Assembly: GCA_964581815.1 (NCBI GenBank)
Contig: CAZORE010000006.1
Span: 1 to 64,000 of the forward strand
Length of the DNA: 64,000 nt
Reading direction: 5' to 3'
Origin: Trebonia sp964581815
Lineage (GTDB): Bacteria > Actinomycetota > Actinomycetes > Streptosporangiales > Streptosporangiaceae
Part shown: piece by piece, positions 50,181-58,541 of the stretch
Layout: every line of letters begins with the position of its first letter
Numbering within the stretch: the first letter of the stretch is position 1
Notes under the pieces: generated by a model
What the model saw: the letters and a program-made list of their open reading frames with translations, nothing else
What the model was told of the DNA's origin: nothing
The model's database searches: none
Translations under genes and position numbers: made by a program

Positions 50181-51656
50181 TCATCGCCCGGCTCGCCTCA
50201 TGGTGCGGCGGGAACCGCCTAAGGTCCTCCGCCGCGTCCCCTGGCGTAGCCAGCTTAGGGCGCGGCTGCCCGGGGAGGGGCCCCTAGCGGCCAATGCGTG
50301 ACTCGCTCCCGGCTCCCGCCGCGCGAACGACATGAGCATACCTAGCCCGAGCATCGTCACCAGCACCGACGACAGCCCCTGGGACACCAGCGGCAGCGGC
50401 ACGCCGGTGATCGGGAACACGCCGATGACGGCGCCGATGTTCACCACGGCCTGGCCGACGATCCACACGGTGATCACCGCGGACAGCAGCCGGCTGAACG
50501 TGTCCGGCGCGCGCCGGGCCACCCGCAGCCCGGCGAAGGCCAGCGCGCCGTACAGCGCGGTCACGCAGAACGTGCCGACCAGGCCGAGTTCCTCGCCGAT
50601 GATCGCGAAGATGAAGTCGCTGGTGGACTCGGGCAGCCAGCCCCACTTCTCCCGGCTGGCGCCGATGCCCACGCCGAAGATGTTGCCGGAGCCGAGCGCC
50701 ATCCTGCCCTGGATGGCCTGCATGTTGGTGCCCGTCGGGTTGGTGTTGGAGGTGTCCCAGAACCCGGTGAGCCGCTTGACCCGGTAGCTCTGCGTCACCA
50801 TCAGCAGCAGCAGCACCAGGCCCATGAGGATCAGCAGGCCGGCGAACACCCGCCCGGGGGTGCCGATGAACCAGAGCAGCGCCAGGAAGATGACGAGCAG
50901 GATCGACGTGGTCCCGAGGTCGTCGCCCGCCATCACGAGCAGGGCGAGCACCCCGGTGCCCGGCAGCAGCGGCACGAGCATGTGCCGCCAGTCGGCGAGC
51001 ATGCCGAGCTTCTCCTTGCGGGCGAGCAGGTCCGCGCCCCACACGGCGAGCGCGAGCTTGGCGAGCTCGGACGGCTGGAAGCTGATCGATCTGGTGATGG
51101 CGATCCACCGGGTCGCGCCGTTCGCCGACTTGCCCACCCCGGGAATGAGCACCAGGCAGAGCCCGATCGCCGCGACCGCGAGCAGCGGGTAGGCGGCCGC
51201 GCGGAACAGCCGCGGCTGGCAGCGGGCCGCCACCCACATGACGGGGACGCCGATGATGATCCCCGCCAGCTGCACCTCGAAGTCGCGGTACGGCGACTCG
51301 CCCTTTGACAGGTCGACCCAGGACGCGGTGGACAGCACCATGACCAGGCCGAGGCTCAGCAGCAGCGTGGTGACCCCGGCGATGATGTAGTACGACGTGA
51401 GCGGCCGGTCGAGCAGGGCGCGCGCCGCGCTGACCCGCCCGCCGATGCCCGTCAGCGCGGCCCGGGCCGCCTGGGCCTGGCCGGCGGCCGGCGCCTCGTC
51501 CTCTTCCGCGCCGGACGCGTCCCGGGCCGGGCCGTCTTCCACGCTGACATACATGCCTTCTAGTTTCGGCGTTCCGTCCGCCCGTGCCCGGAACATCCGA
51601 CCGCGTGTCGCGGCACTAATCCAGAGATCTCGGCGCTTCTTGCTGTTATCAGTCAT
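50181..51656 (-). CDS. ftsW: Lipid II polymerase/flippase-type FtsW (SEDS family)
   Basis: SEDS glycosyltransferase of septal peptidoglycan synthesis. Up to 491 residues; about ten membrane helices. Conserved SEDS segments: SFQPSELAKLALAVW, MVPLLPGTGVLALLV, GDDLGTTSILL, and the late ITGVPLPLVSQGLSSVL. The first 35 residues of the longest frame are MTDNSKKRRD..., and codons 3-8 are exactly the dispersed 17-bp motif, which elsewhere is non-coding; the true start may be the ATG at 51554 (MYVSVEDG). No ribosome site is good for any. The gene begins the dcw half in this window; murD is missing upstream. Confidence 0.9.
   Translation of the reverse strand: MTDNSKKRRDLWISAATRGRMFRARADGTPKLEGMYVSVEDGPARDASGAEEDEAPAAGQAQAARAALTGIGGRVSAARALLDRPLTSYYIIAGVTTLLLSLGLVMVLSTASWVDLSKGESPYRDFEVQLAGIIIGVPVMWVAARCQPRLFRAAAYPLLAVAAIGLCLVLIPGVGKSANGATRWIAITRSISFQPSELAKLALAVWGADLLARKEKLGMLADWRHMLVPLLPGTGVLALLVMAGDDLGTTSILLVIFLALLWFIGTPGRVFAGLLILMGLVLLLLMVTQSYRVKRLTGFWDTSNTNPTGTNMQAIQGRMALGSGNIFGVGIGASREKWGWLPESTSDFIFAIIGEELGLVGTFCVTALYGALAFAGLRVARRAPDTFSRLLSAVITVWIVGQAVVNIGAVIGVFPITGVPLPLVSQGLSSVLVTMLGLGMLMSFARREPGASHALAARGPSPGSRALSWLRQGTRRRTLGGSRRTMRRAGR
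51634..51650 (-). repeat. Dispersed 17-bp motif, copy 5
   Basis: CGCTTCTTGCTGTTATC on the plus strand, at the 5' end of the longest ftsW frame. Confidence 0.85.
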
Positions 51657-51807
51657 GGACGGGGGAAGGGGAGGAACGCGGGCCGGGAAACGCGGCCGCG
51701 AGTTCGCCGCGGGCGGCGGTCACGGGCGACGGGTGGTGAGCATGCCCTCGCTGCGACTCATCTGGCTGTTGCCGTTGACTGTCCCGTGTCAGCGGCGTGT
51801 GCGCGGC

Positions 51808-51827
51808 GTGCCAGCGGGGGCTGGCAC
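51808..51827. promoter_or_regulatory. 8-bp inverted repeat before drrA-like gene
   Basis: GTGCCAGC-GGGG-GCTGGCAC, a perfect 8-bp dyad ending 10 bp before the ATG. TTGACT at 51775-51780 could be a -35 box. Likely operator of the exporter or leader hairpin. Confidence 0.45.
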
Positions 51828-51837
51828 TGTCTAGAGC

Positions 51838-52800
51838 ATGACAGATCTAGCGATTGAAGCCACCGGGCTTATCAAGACCTTCGGCGCGACGAAAGCGCTG
51901 GCCGGGGTGGACCTCGCGGCGCGGCGCGGCAGCGTTCTCGCCGTGCTCGGGCCGAACGGCGCCGGCAAGACAACCGCCGTCCGCATCCTGGCCACGCTGC
52001 TGCGCGCGGACGGCGGCACCGCCCGCGTCAACGGGTTCGACGTGCGCAAGCAGCCAGACAAGGTGCGGGAGAGCATCGGGCTCACCGGGCAGTTCGCCTC
52101 GGTCGACGAGGACCTGACCGGCCTGCAGAACCTGGTGATGATCGGCCAGCTGCTCGACCTGCCCAAGCGCGCCGCGCGGCAGCGCGCCGCGGAGCTGCTC
52201 GCCTGGTTCGACCTGACCGAGGCCGCGGGCAAGGTGGCCAAGAACTACTCCGGCGGCATGCGGCGCCGCCTTGACCTCGCCGCGTCCCTGGTCGGCAGGC
52301 CGCAGGTGATCTTCCTTGACGAGCCGACCACCGGGCTTGACCCGGCCAAGCGCGAGGACATGTGGGACGTGGTGCGCAGCCTGGTCAGCGACGGCTCGAC
52401 GGTGCTGCTCACCACGCAGTACCTGGAGGAGGCCGACGCGCTCGCCGACGAGATCAGCGTGATGCACCACGGGCGGGTGATCGCGCACGACACGCCGCAC
52501 GAGCTCAAGCGGGTGGTCGGCGGGCAGCGGCTCACCGTCCGCCCGGCCGAACCGGCCCGGCACGACGACCTGCTGGACGTGCTGCGCGGCATCGGCGGCC
52601 AGGCGCCGGAGGACGACGGGCGCGGCACGCTGACCGTCCGGGTGGACGGCGACGAGGTGCTCCCCGACGTGGTGGCGCGGCTGCGCGCCGCCGGGATCGC
52701 GGTCGACGAGTTCTCACTGCACCTGCCGAGCCTGGACGAGGTGTTCTTCACCCTCACCGGGACCAGGTCCGGCGCTCACGACGAGGAGGCACTGGTATGA
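51838..52800 (+). CDS. DrrA-type ABC transporter ATP-binding protein
   Basis: 320 residues. Walker A LGPNGAGKTTAVR, Q-loop IGLTGQFASVDEDLTG, signature YSGGMRRRLDLAASL, Walker B VIFLDEPTTGLDP, and H-loop TQYLEEADALADE. The C-terminal 90 residues follow the DrrA (daunorubicin resistance) layout, including LPSLDEVFFTLTG. Its stop overlaps the permease start (ATGA). It probably exports a hydrophobic drug or lipid; the substrate is unknown. It faces the BTAD regulator 3' to 3'. Confidence 0.9.
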   Translation: MTDLAIEATGLIKTFGATKALAGVDLAARRGSVLAVLGPNGAGKTTAVRILATLLRADGGTARVNGFDVRKQPDKVRESIGLTGQFASVDEDLTGLQNLVMIGQLLDLPKRAARQRAAELLAWFDLTEAAGKVAKNYSGGMRRRLDLAASLVGRPQVIFLDEPTTGLDPAKREDMWDVVRSLVSDGSTVLLTTQYLEEADALADEISVMHHGRVIAHDTPHELKRVVGGQRLTVRPAEPARHDDLLDVLRGIGGQAPEDDGRGTLTVRVDGDEVLPDVVARLRAAGIAVDEFSLHLPSLDEVFFTLTGTRSGAHDEEALV

Positions 52801-53573
52801 ACATGAAGAAGCGTTTCCGGCAGCTGCGGCACGCGCTCGTGCTGTGCAAGCGCAACCTGATCAAGCTCACCCGCACGCCCGAGCAGCTCATTGACGTCAC
52901 GCTGCAGCCGATCATCTTCCTCACGCTGTTCCTGTTCGTGTTCGGCGGGGCCATCGCCCACGGCTCGCGCCACGACTACCTCGAGTTCCTGCTGCCCGGA
53001 CTGATCGGCCAGACGATCGCGATGAGCAGCATCTCGATCGGGCAGAACATGAACGCGGACATCGCCAAGGGCGTGTTCGACCGGTTCAGGTCACTGCCGA
53101 TCGGCCGATCGGTGCCGCTGATCGGGGCGGTGCTCGCCGACTTCTTCCGTTACCTGCTGCTGTGCGTGATCATGGTGGGCTTCGGTTACCTGCTCGGCTT
53201 CCGCATCGCGACCAACCCGGTGCTGCTGCTCGCGGCGCTCGGCCTGTCGATCTGCTTTGCCCTGGCGTTCGCGTGGGTCTCGCTGTGGGTCGGCATGACG
53301 GTGCGCACCGCCGGCGCCGTGCAGGGCGTGATGTTCCTGCTCATCTTCCCGCTGTCGTTCGGCAGCAACGCGTTCGTGCAGGCCTCGACGATGCCGGGCT
53401 GGCTCCAGGCGTTCGTGAATGTCAACCCGTTGTCCCACCTGGTCAGCGCGGTGCGCGCGCTGCTGCTCGGCGGCCCGGTCGCCACGCAGGTCGGCTGGAC
53501 GTTCGCGTGGATCGCCGGGCTGCTCGTGGTGTTCTTCCCGCTGGCACTGCGAGGCTACATCCGCCGGACCTGA
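52797..53573 (+). CDS. DrrB-type ABC-2 permease
   Basis: 258 residues with six hydrophobic segments and ABC-2 hallmarks: KRNLIKLTRTPEQLIDVTLQPIIFLTLFLFVFGGAI at the start, GVFDRFRSLPIGR, and MPGWLQAFVNVNPLSHLVSAVRALLLGG near the end. Partner of the upstream ATPase, coupled by an ATGA overlap. Confidence 0.9.
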   Translation: MNMKKRFRQLRHALVLCKRNLIKLTRTPEQLIDVTLQPIIFLTLFLFVFGGAIAHGSRHDYLEFLLPGLIGQTIAMSSISIGQNMNADIAKGVFDRFRSLPIGRSVPLIGAVLADFFRYLLLCVIMVGFGYLLGFRIATNPVLLLAALGLSICFALAFAWVSLWVGMTVRTAGAVQGVMFLLIFPLSFGSNAFVQASTMPGWLQAFVNVNPLSHLVSAVRALLLGGPVATQVGWTFAWIAGLLVVFFPLALRGYIRRT

Positions 53574-53613
53574 GTTGCGCGCGGCTTCGGTCTCTGGTGT
53601 TTGGTCTCAGGGT

Positions 53614-56600
53614 TCAGGTCTCAGGTCTCTGGTCGCCGTCGCCGTCCAGTCCGGCCGGGTCAAGGCGCTTGATCGCCTCGGCCCGGCCGAGCGCTTGGCC
53701 CGCCGCCCGGCAGCGCTCGAAGCGGTCCGCCCCGAGGGCGGCGCGCAGCCGCGGCACCAGCTTCAGCGTCGTCGGATCGGACGGGTCGTCGATGCCACGG
53801 ACCACGATCCGCGCGCCGAGGAGCTCGGCGGCCCGCTCCGGCTGGCCGAGCGCGAGCGCGAGCTCGGCCACCAGGCCCGACGACAGCGCGAGCAGCGGCA
53901 TGTCCTGTGCCGCGACCCCCGCGCGGTACGACCGGGCGGCCTGCTCGCGGGCGGCGGGCAGGTCGGCGCAGGCGATGGCGATCTGCCCGGCCGTGGCGGC
54001 CACCATGGCCTCCAGGTGGTCGCGCGCCGGGTGGGCGGGACCGAACAGCGCGAGGGCCACCTCGGCCTCGGCCTGCAGCGGGCGCGCCGCGTCGATGTCG
54101 CCGCAGGTCACCTCCAGCGTCGCCCACCACGCCGCGGTGATGCCCCGGTCGATGGGCGATCCCTCCGCCGCCACGGCGGCCCTGGCGGCCGCGGCCAGCT
54201 CACGGGCCCTGACCAGGTCGCCTCGCCTGGCGGCGAGTTCGGCTAGCTTGAGCTTGACCTGGGACAGGTCCTCGCGGTGTCCCAGTTCGCCGAGCAGCTG
54301 CCCGGCCTCGGTGTACGCGGCGGTCGCCCCGTCCAGGTCACCGTCGAGGATCGCGACGTCGCCGATGGCCCGCAGCGCGGTCGACAACCCCCAGCGCTCG
54401 CCGAGCGCGCGAAACCGTTGCACCGCCTCGGCCGCGGCGTGGCGTACCTCGCCGAGCTGCCCCTCGTTCTCCGCCATGGCCCCGGTCATCAGCCAGCCGG
54501 CCGCGGCGAGCCAGTCATCCCGGCTGGCCCGGGCCTGGCCGAGGTAGCCGCGCATGCGCGCGGCGTCCTTGGTGAACATCGCGTACGCCGGGCGCAGCAG
54601 CCCGGCGACCGGGTACTTCTCGATGTCGATGGCGTCGAGCCGGTCGGCGAGGCGGGGATAGGCCGCGACTCCGGTGCCGTTGGCGGCCGGGTCCATGACG
54701 CTCGTCACCACGTGCAGCGCCTCGGCGATGGCCCGCAGGCCCGGGTCGACGTCCCCGGGAACCGTGAGGGCCTCACCGCTCCACTCCGCCATGCCCGACT
54801 CATCGCCGAGCAGCAGCGCCAGGATGCTGAGCGACACCGCGAGGCTGAGCGCGTTTTCCGGGTCCTGCGCGTCGCACCAGTAGCGCAGCGCGGCGAGGAT
54901 GTTGTCATGGTCGGCGCGCAGCTCGGCCAGCCAGCTCAGCTGGTCGCGGGTGAGCAGCCGCGGCGCCGCCTCGTCCATCAGCGCGGTGTAATGCGCGGCG
55001 TGCCGCCGGCGCAGCTCGCCGACTTCGGCCCGCCCGGCCAGCTTCTCCGCGCCGAACTCGCGGATCGTCTCGAGCATCCGCAGCCGCGTGCCATCGGCGA
55101 CCGGCTGCAGCAGTGACTTGTCGACCAGGGACGAGAGCAGCTCATCGACCTCGGCGGCGGCTAGCCGGACGCTTCCGGCCGGCTCGCCATTTGGCGGGCG
55201 GCCGGCGGGCGGCGCGTCCCCGCATACCGCGGCGGCCCCCGCGGCCGTCGCCCCGGCGGGGAAGACGGAGAACCGCTCGGCGAGCAGCCGCTCGGCCGGG
55301 GTGAGCAGCTCCCAGCTCCACTCGACCACGGCGCGCAGCGTGCGGTGCCGCGGCAGCGCGGTGCGGCTGCCGCCGGTGAGCAGCCGGAAACGGTCGGCCA
55401 GCCGCACGGAGACCTCGGCGAGCGGCAGCGTGCGCAGCCGGGCGGCGGCGAGCTCGATCGCCAGCGGAAGGCCGTCAAGGCGGCGCACGATGTCGGTGAC
55501 CAGCGGGCGGGTCTCCCCGTCCAGCGTGAAGTCCGGGCTGACCGCCGTCGCCCGGTCGGCGAACAGCCGGACGGCGGGGTCCTCGGCGAGCGGCGGGACG
55601 ACGAACAGCGACTCCCCGGTGATACCGAGCGGTTCCCTGCTCGTCGCGACGATGCGCAGCCGCGGGCTGTGCGCGAGCAGCGCGTCGGCCAGGTGGGCGC
55701 ACGCGTCGATGAGGTGCTCGCAGTTGTCGAGCACGAGCAGCGCGCGGGCGTCGGCGAGACCCTCAAGCAGCCGGGTCCGCGCGTCGCGGCTGGTGAGCCG
55801 CTGCGTGCCGTCCGGCAGCAGGCGCGACTCGCGCAGGCCGACGGAGCCGAGCACCGCCTGCGGCACGTCGGCCGCGTCGGTGACCGACGCCAGCTCGGCG
55901 ATCCAGACTCCCTCCGGCCAGGCCCCGTCCGGCCAGCCGCCGTCCGACGGGCCGGCGGCCCCGTTGCGCGCCGCGCTGTCCCGCGCTCCCGCCGCGACCT
56001 CGGTCGCCAGCCGCGTCTTGCCGGCGCCGCCCGGGCCGACCAGCGTGACCAGTCGGTACCGCTCCAGGGTCTGGCGAACCCGGGCCACTTCGTCCTGGCG
56101 GCCGACGAAACTGGTGAGCTGAGCCCGCAGGTTCGTGCGTGCGGGCCCGGCGGCCGCGGGTCCAGTGGTCGCAGGTCCAGTGGCGACCTCGCCGCGCAGC
56201 ACCGCGAGGTGCACCGCCTGCAGCTGCGGGCCGGGGTCGATGCCGAGCTCGTCGGCGAGGCGGGTCCGCAGCGCCTCGTAGGCGGCCAGCGCGTCGGCCT
56301 GCCGGCCGGCGGCGGCGAGCGCCCGCATCAGCAGCCCGGTGAGCTGCTCGTGCAGCGGGTGCCCGGCCACGAGCGCCTCAAGCTCGCCCGCCCGGGCGGC
56401 GGCCCGGCCCGCGTCGGTCTCGCCGGTGAGGAAGGTCACCGTCGCCTCGAGCCGCAGCTCCTCAAGGCGGCGGGCGAACGGCGCGGCGAAGTCCCCGGCG
56501 TCCGCGAGCGCGGGCCCGCGCCACAGCGCGAGCGCCTCGCTGGCCGCTCCCTGGGCGACGAGCCGCTCGAAGCGCAGCGCGTCCACGTCATCGGGCGTGA

Positions 56601-56871
56601 CCGCCAGCCGGTACCCGGCCGCCGACTGCTCCACCGCCGTCGCGCCGCCCAGCACCCGGCGGGCCCGGGAGACCAGCGTTTGCAGCGCGTTCGCGACGTC
56701 GGCGGGAGGATCGTAGTCCCACACGGCCTCGGCGAGGGCGCCGGTGCTCACCGGCTGCCCGCCCGCCAGCGCCAGCCGGGCGATGAGGCCGCGCAACCGG
56801 GCGCCCGCCACGGCGATCACGGCACCGTTGTCGTCGTGGACCTCTAGTGGCCCGAGTATCGCGACCCGCAC
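53614..56871 (-). CDS. BTAD/AfsR-type transcriptional regulator with NB-ARC and TPR domains
   Basis: 1085 residues from a GTG (MRVAILGPLEVHDDNGAVI). Residues 1-90 are an OmpR-type winged helix (AGARLRGLIARLALAGGQPVSTGALAEAVW), 95-235 the BTAD domain (DALRFERLVAQG, LEALVAGHPLHEQLTGLLMRALAAAGRQADALAAYEALRTRLADELG), 260-560 an NB-ARC ATPase (LVTLVGPGGAGKTRLATE, LLVLDNCEHL, RIVATSREPLG, LPLAIELAAARL), and the rest TPR-like. No LuxR HTH is seen at the C-terminus. Such SARP-like regulators switch on secondary metabolism; here the target may be the DrrAB pair or the sugar operon next to it. The gap to the upstream pseudogene is 56 bp. Confidence 0.88.
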   Translation of the reverse strand: MRVAILGPLEVHDDNGAVIAVAGARLRGLIARLALAGGQPVSTGALAEAVWDYDPPADVANALQTLVSRARRVLGGATAVEQSAAGYRLAVTPDDVDALRFERLVAQGAASEALALWRGPALADAGDFAAPFARRLEELRLEATVTFLTGETDAGRAAARAGELEALVAGHPLHEQLTGLLMRALAAAGRQADALAAYEALRTRLADELGIDPGPQLQAVHLAVLRGEVATGPATTGPAAAGPARTNLRAQLTSFVGRQDEVARVRQTLERYRLVTLVGPGGAGKTRLATEVAAGARDSAARNGAAGPSDGGWPDGAWPEGVWIAELASVTDAADVPQAVLGSVGLRESRLLPDGTQRLTSRDARTRLLEGLADARALLVLDNCEHLIDACAHLADALLAHSPRLRIVATSREPLGITGESLFVVPPLAEDPAVRLFADRATAVSPDFTLDGETRPLVTDIVRRLDGLPLAIELAAARLRTLPLAEVSVRLADRFRLLTGGSRTALPRHRTLRAVVEWSWELLTPAERLLAERFSVFPAGATAAGAAAVCGDAPPAGRPPNGEPAGSVRLAAAEVDELLSSLVDKSLLQPVADGTRLRMLETIREFGAEKLAGRAEVGELRRRHAAHYTALMDEAAPRLLTRDQLSWLAELRADHDNILAALRYWCDAQDPENALSLAVSLSILALLLGDESGMAEWSGEALTVPGDVDPGLRAIAEALHVVTSVMDPAANGTGVAAYPRLADRLDAIDIEKYPVAGLLRPAYAMFTKDAARMRGYLGQARASRDDWLAAAGWLMTGAMAENEGQLGEVRHAAAEAVQRFRALGERWGLSTALRAIGDVAILDGDLDGATAAYTEAGQLLGELGHREDLSQVKLKLAELAARRGDLVRARELAAAARAAVAAEGSPIDRGITAAWWATLEVTCGDIDAARPLQAEAEVALALFGPAHPARDHLEAMVAATAGQIAIACADLPAAREQAARSYRAGVAAQDMPLLALSSGLVAELALALGQPERAAELLGARIVVRGIDDPSDPTTLKLVPRLRAALGADRFERCRAAGQALGRAEAIKRLDPAGLDGDGDQRPET

Positions 56872-56915
56872 GGCTCTATTGTGCCCGCGGAACGCCCGGC
56901 TGGCGGCCATCACCC

Positions 56916-56932
56916 CGCTTCTTGCTGTTATC
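56916..56932 (-). repeat. Dispersed 17-bp motif, copy 6, overlapping GH42 stop
   Basis: CGCTTCTTGCTGTTATC on the plus strand. The TAA (56928-56930) of the decayed GH42 gene lies inside it, exactly as at trpA. Confidence 0.9.
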
Positions 56933-57840
56933 GCCGACGGGATGGGGTCGCGTGCTGCGCCGCAAGCAGCGGCCGGTAGTGCTCGGTGACAAGAGCCGGG
57001 TAGTCGAAGTCGTTGCGCGGCAGGCCATTCGACTCGGTCAGTGCCCACCAAGCGTTCCAGTCGAAGTACAGTGCGATCTCGGCTCGCGACCCAGACCCGG
57101 TCGACGCGGCGATGCGCGGCAGTTCGTTCGCGCTCGGCGATATAGGACTCGAGCAGCGCGTCCGAGGTGAACCTGATGAAGTCAAGCCGCCGCGCGGGGT
57201 TTGACCATGACCGTGGCATTTCCGGCGGGCAGACCTGGTCCCAGGAGGTATGGCGCTGGCTCCAGAAGCGCGTGTACCAGGCGTCGTTCAGCGTGTCCAG
57301 GTCGCTGTACTTGCGCCGCAGCCAGGCGCGGAAGGCCGCCGCGCTGCTCGGCGTGTAGGCAACGGGGCCGTACTCGTTGCTGATGTGCCACATCGCGAGC
57401 GCCGGGCGCCGTGAGTACCGTTCCGCCAGGGCGCGGGTGATCGGGGCGGCGCGGTCCAGGTAGACCGCGGAGGTGGGATCGAACTGTAGCCGGTTGCCGA
57501 AGCCGAATACGTGACCGTCCTCGGCGACCGGCAGGGTACCTGGATGCTCCTGCGCCAGCCAGGCGGGCGGTGCCGCGGTGGGCGTGGCGAGGTCCACGCT
57601 GATGACGCCGGCGTGCAGCAGGTCCATGACCTCGTCGAGCCAGCCGAAGGTGAACTTGTCCGGCGCTGGCTCAAGCGACGCCCAGGCGAACACGCCGAGC
57701 GTCACCAGGTTGACCCCGGCCTTCCGCATCAGCCTTACGTCCTCGGCCCAGGTGCGGCGGTCCCACTGCTCGGGATTGTAGTCCCCGCCGAATGCGTATC
57801 CGCCGATGCGGGTACGGAACGCGTCTAGCCGCGAGTTCAT
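56928..57840 (-). pseudogene. Decayed GH42 beta-galactosidase
   Basis: The 5' part (57840 to about 57125) codes for a GH42 N-terminus: IGGYAFGGDYNPEQWDRRTW, LVTLGVFAWASLEP, and the acid/base Glu in AMWHISNEYGPVAYT. It ends near LESYIAERER, and the remainder is out of frame: in another frame 57083-56928 reads AEIALYFDWNAWWALTESNG and ends HYRPLLAAQ, the region far downstream in intact enzymes. About 300 codons remain of an expected 650-700; the nucleophile Glu is gone. So a deletion plus frameshift has inactivated it. It overlaps the DUF624 stop (ATGA). Confidence 0.85.
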
Positions 57841-58526
57841 GCTGCCGTGAAATCCTTCTTTACCTGCTCGATCAGCTTCGCACTGCCGCTGAGCAGCAGC
57901 AGGAACAGCGTGCTGACGAGCAGCGCGGTCATCGCCTCGGTGCCGTACGCGGTGACGACGGCAGCGACGACCAGGATGCCGGCGTTGCCGAGGGTGACCA
58001 TGGGCGTCCGGCCGAGAAACCAGGTGGCGAGCCGCGCGATGTCCACCGTGCGGAACGCGAACAGCGAGGTGATCACCAGCGCGTTGGCCAGCCACAGGGT
58101 GGCCACCACCGCGATGACGAGGAGCAGTCCCACCCACCAGCCTGGCAGGTGGCTGGCGGCGCGGTGCGCCAAGGTCATCGCCACCATGGTCATGACAAGC
58201 AGCCAGGGGACGAAAACCTTGAGCGCACCCGCCGCGTTGAGCCGGTACCCCCGCCAGAACGATGCCGCCGGGCTGAGCTCGCCCAGGTCCGGCTGCCTCC
58301 GGTGCAGCGCGAACAGCGCAGCGGAGGCAGCCGGACCGACCGGCAGCAGGCACAGGGCATCCAGCGGGAGGTTGCTCGCGGAGTGGTCGAGCAGCAACAG
58401 CAGCACCAGGCCAGGCACCGTGGTGAGGAGGAACAGGCCCTCCGTCACCAGCAGCGTGTAGACCAGTGCCGAGGCCTTGGCCAGCGGCCCGGTGCCGAAT
58501 TCGCGGCTTGCCGCCTTCTCGCTCAT
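57837..58526 (-). CDS. YesL/DUF624-like membrane protein
   Basis: 229 residues with about five hydrophobic segments and a short KLIEQVKKDF C-terminus. The PDLGELSPAASFWRGYRLNAAGALKVFVPW cytoplasmic loop is typical of DUF624 proteins, which nearly always accompany oligosaccharide ABC operons of the Lpl/Ytc type, probably as an assembly or regulatory factor. It lies 15 bp after the binding-protein gene. Confidence 0.8.
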   Translation of the reverse strand: MSEKAASREFGTGPLAKASALVYTLLVTEGLFLLTTVPGLVLLLLLDHSASNLPLDALCLLPVGPAASAALFALHRRQPDLGELSPAASFWRGYRLNAAGALKVFVPWLLVMTMVAMTLAHRAASHLPGWWVGLLLVIAVVATLWLANALVITSLFAFRTVDIARLATWFLGRTPMVTLGNAGILVVAAVVTAYGTEAMTALLVSTLFLLLLSGSAKLIEQVKKDFTAA

Positions 58527-58541
58527 CGAGCTTCCTTACTA

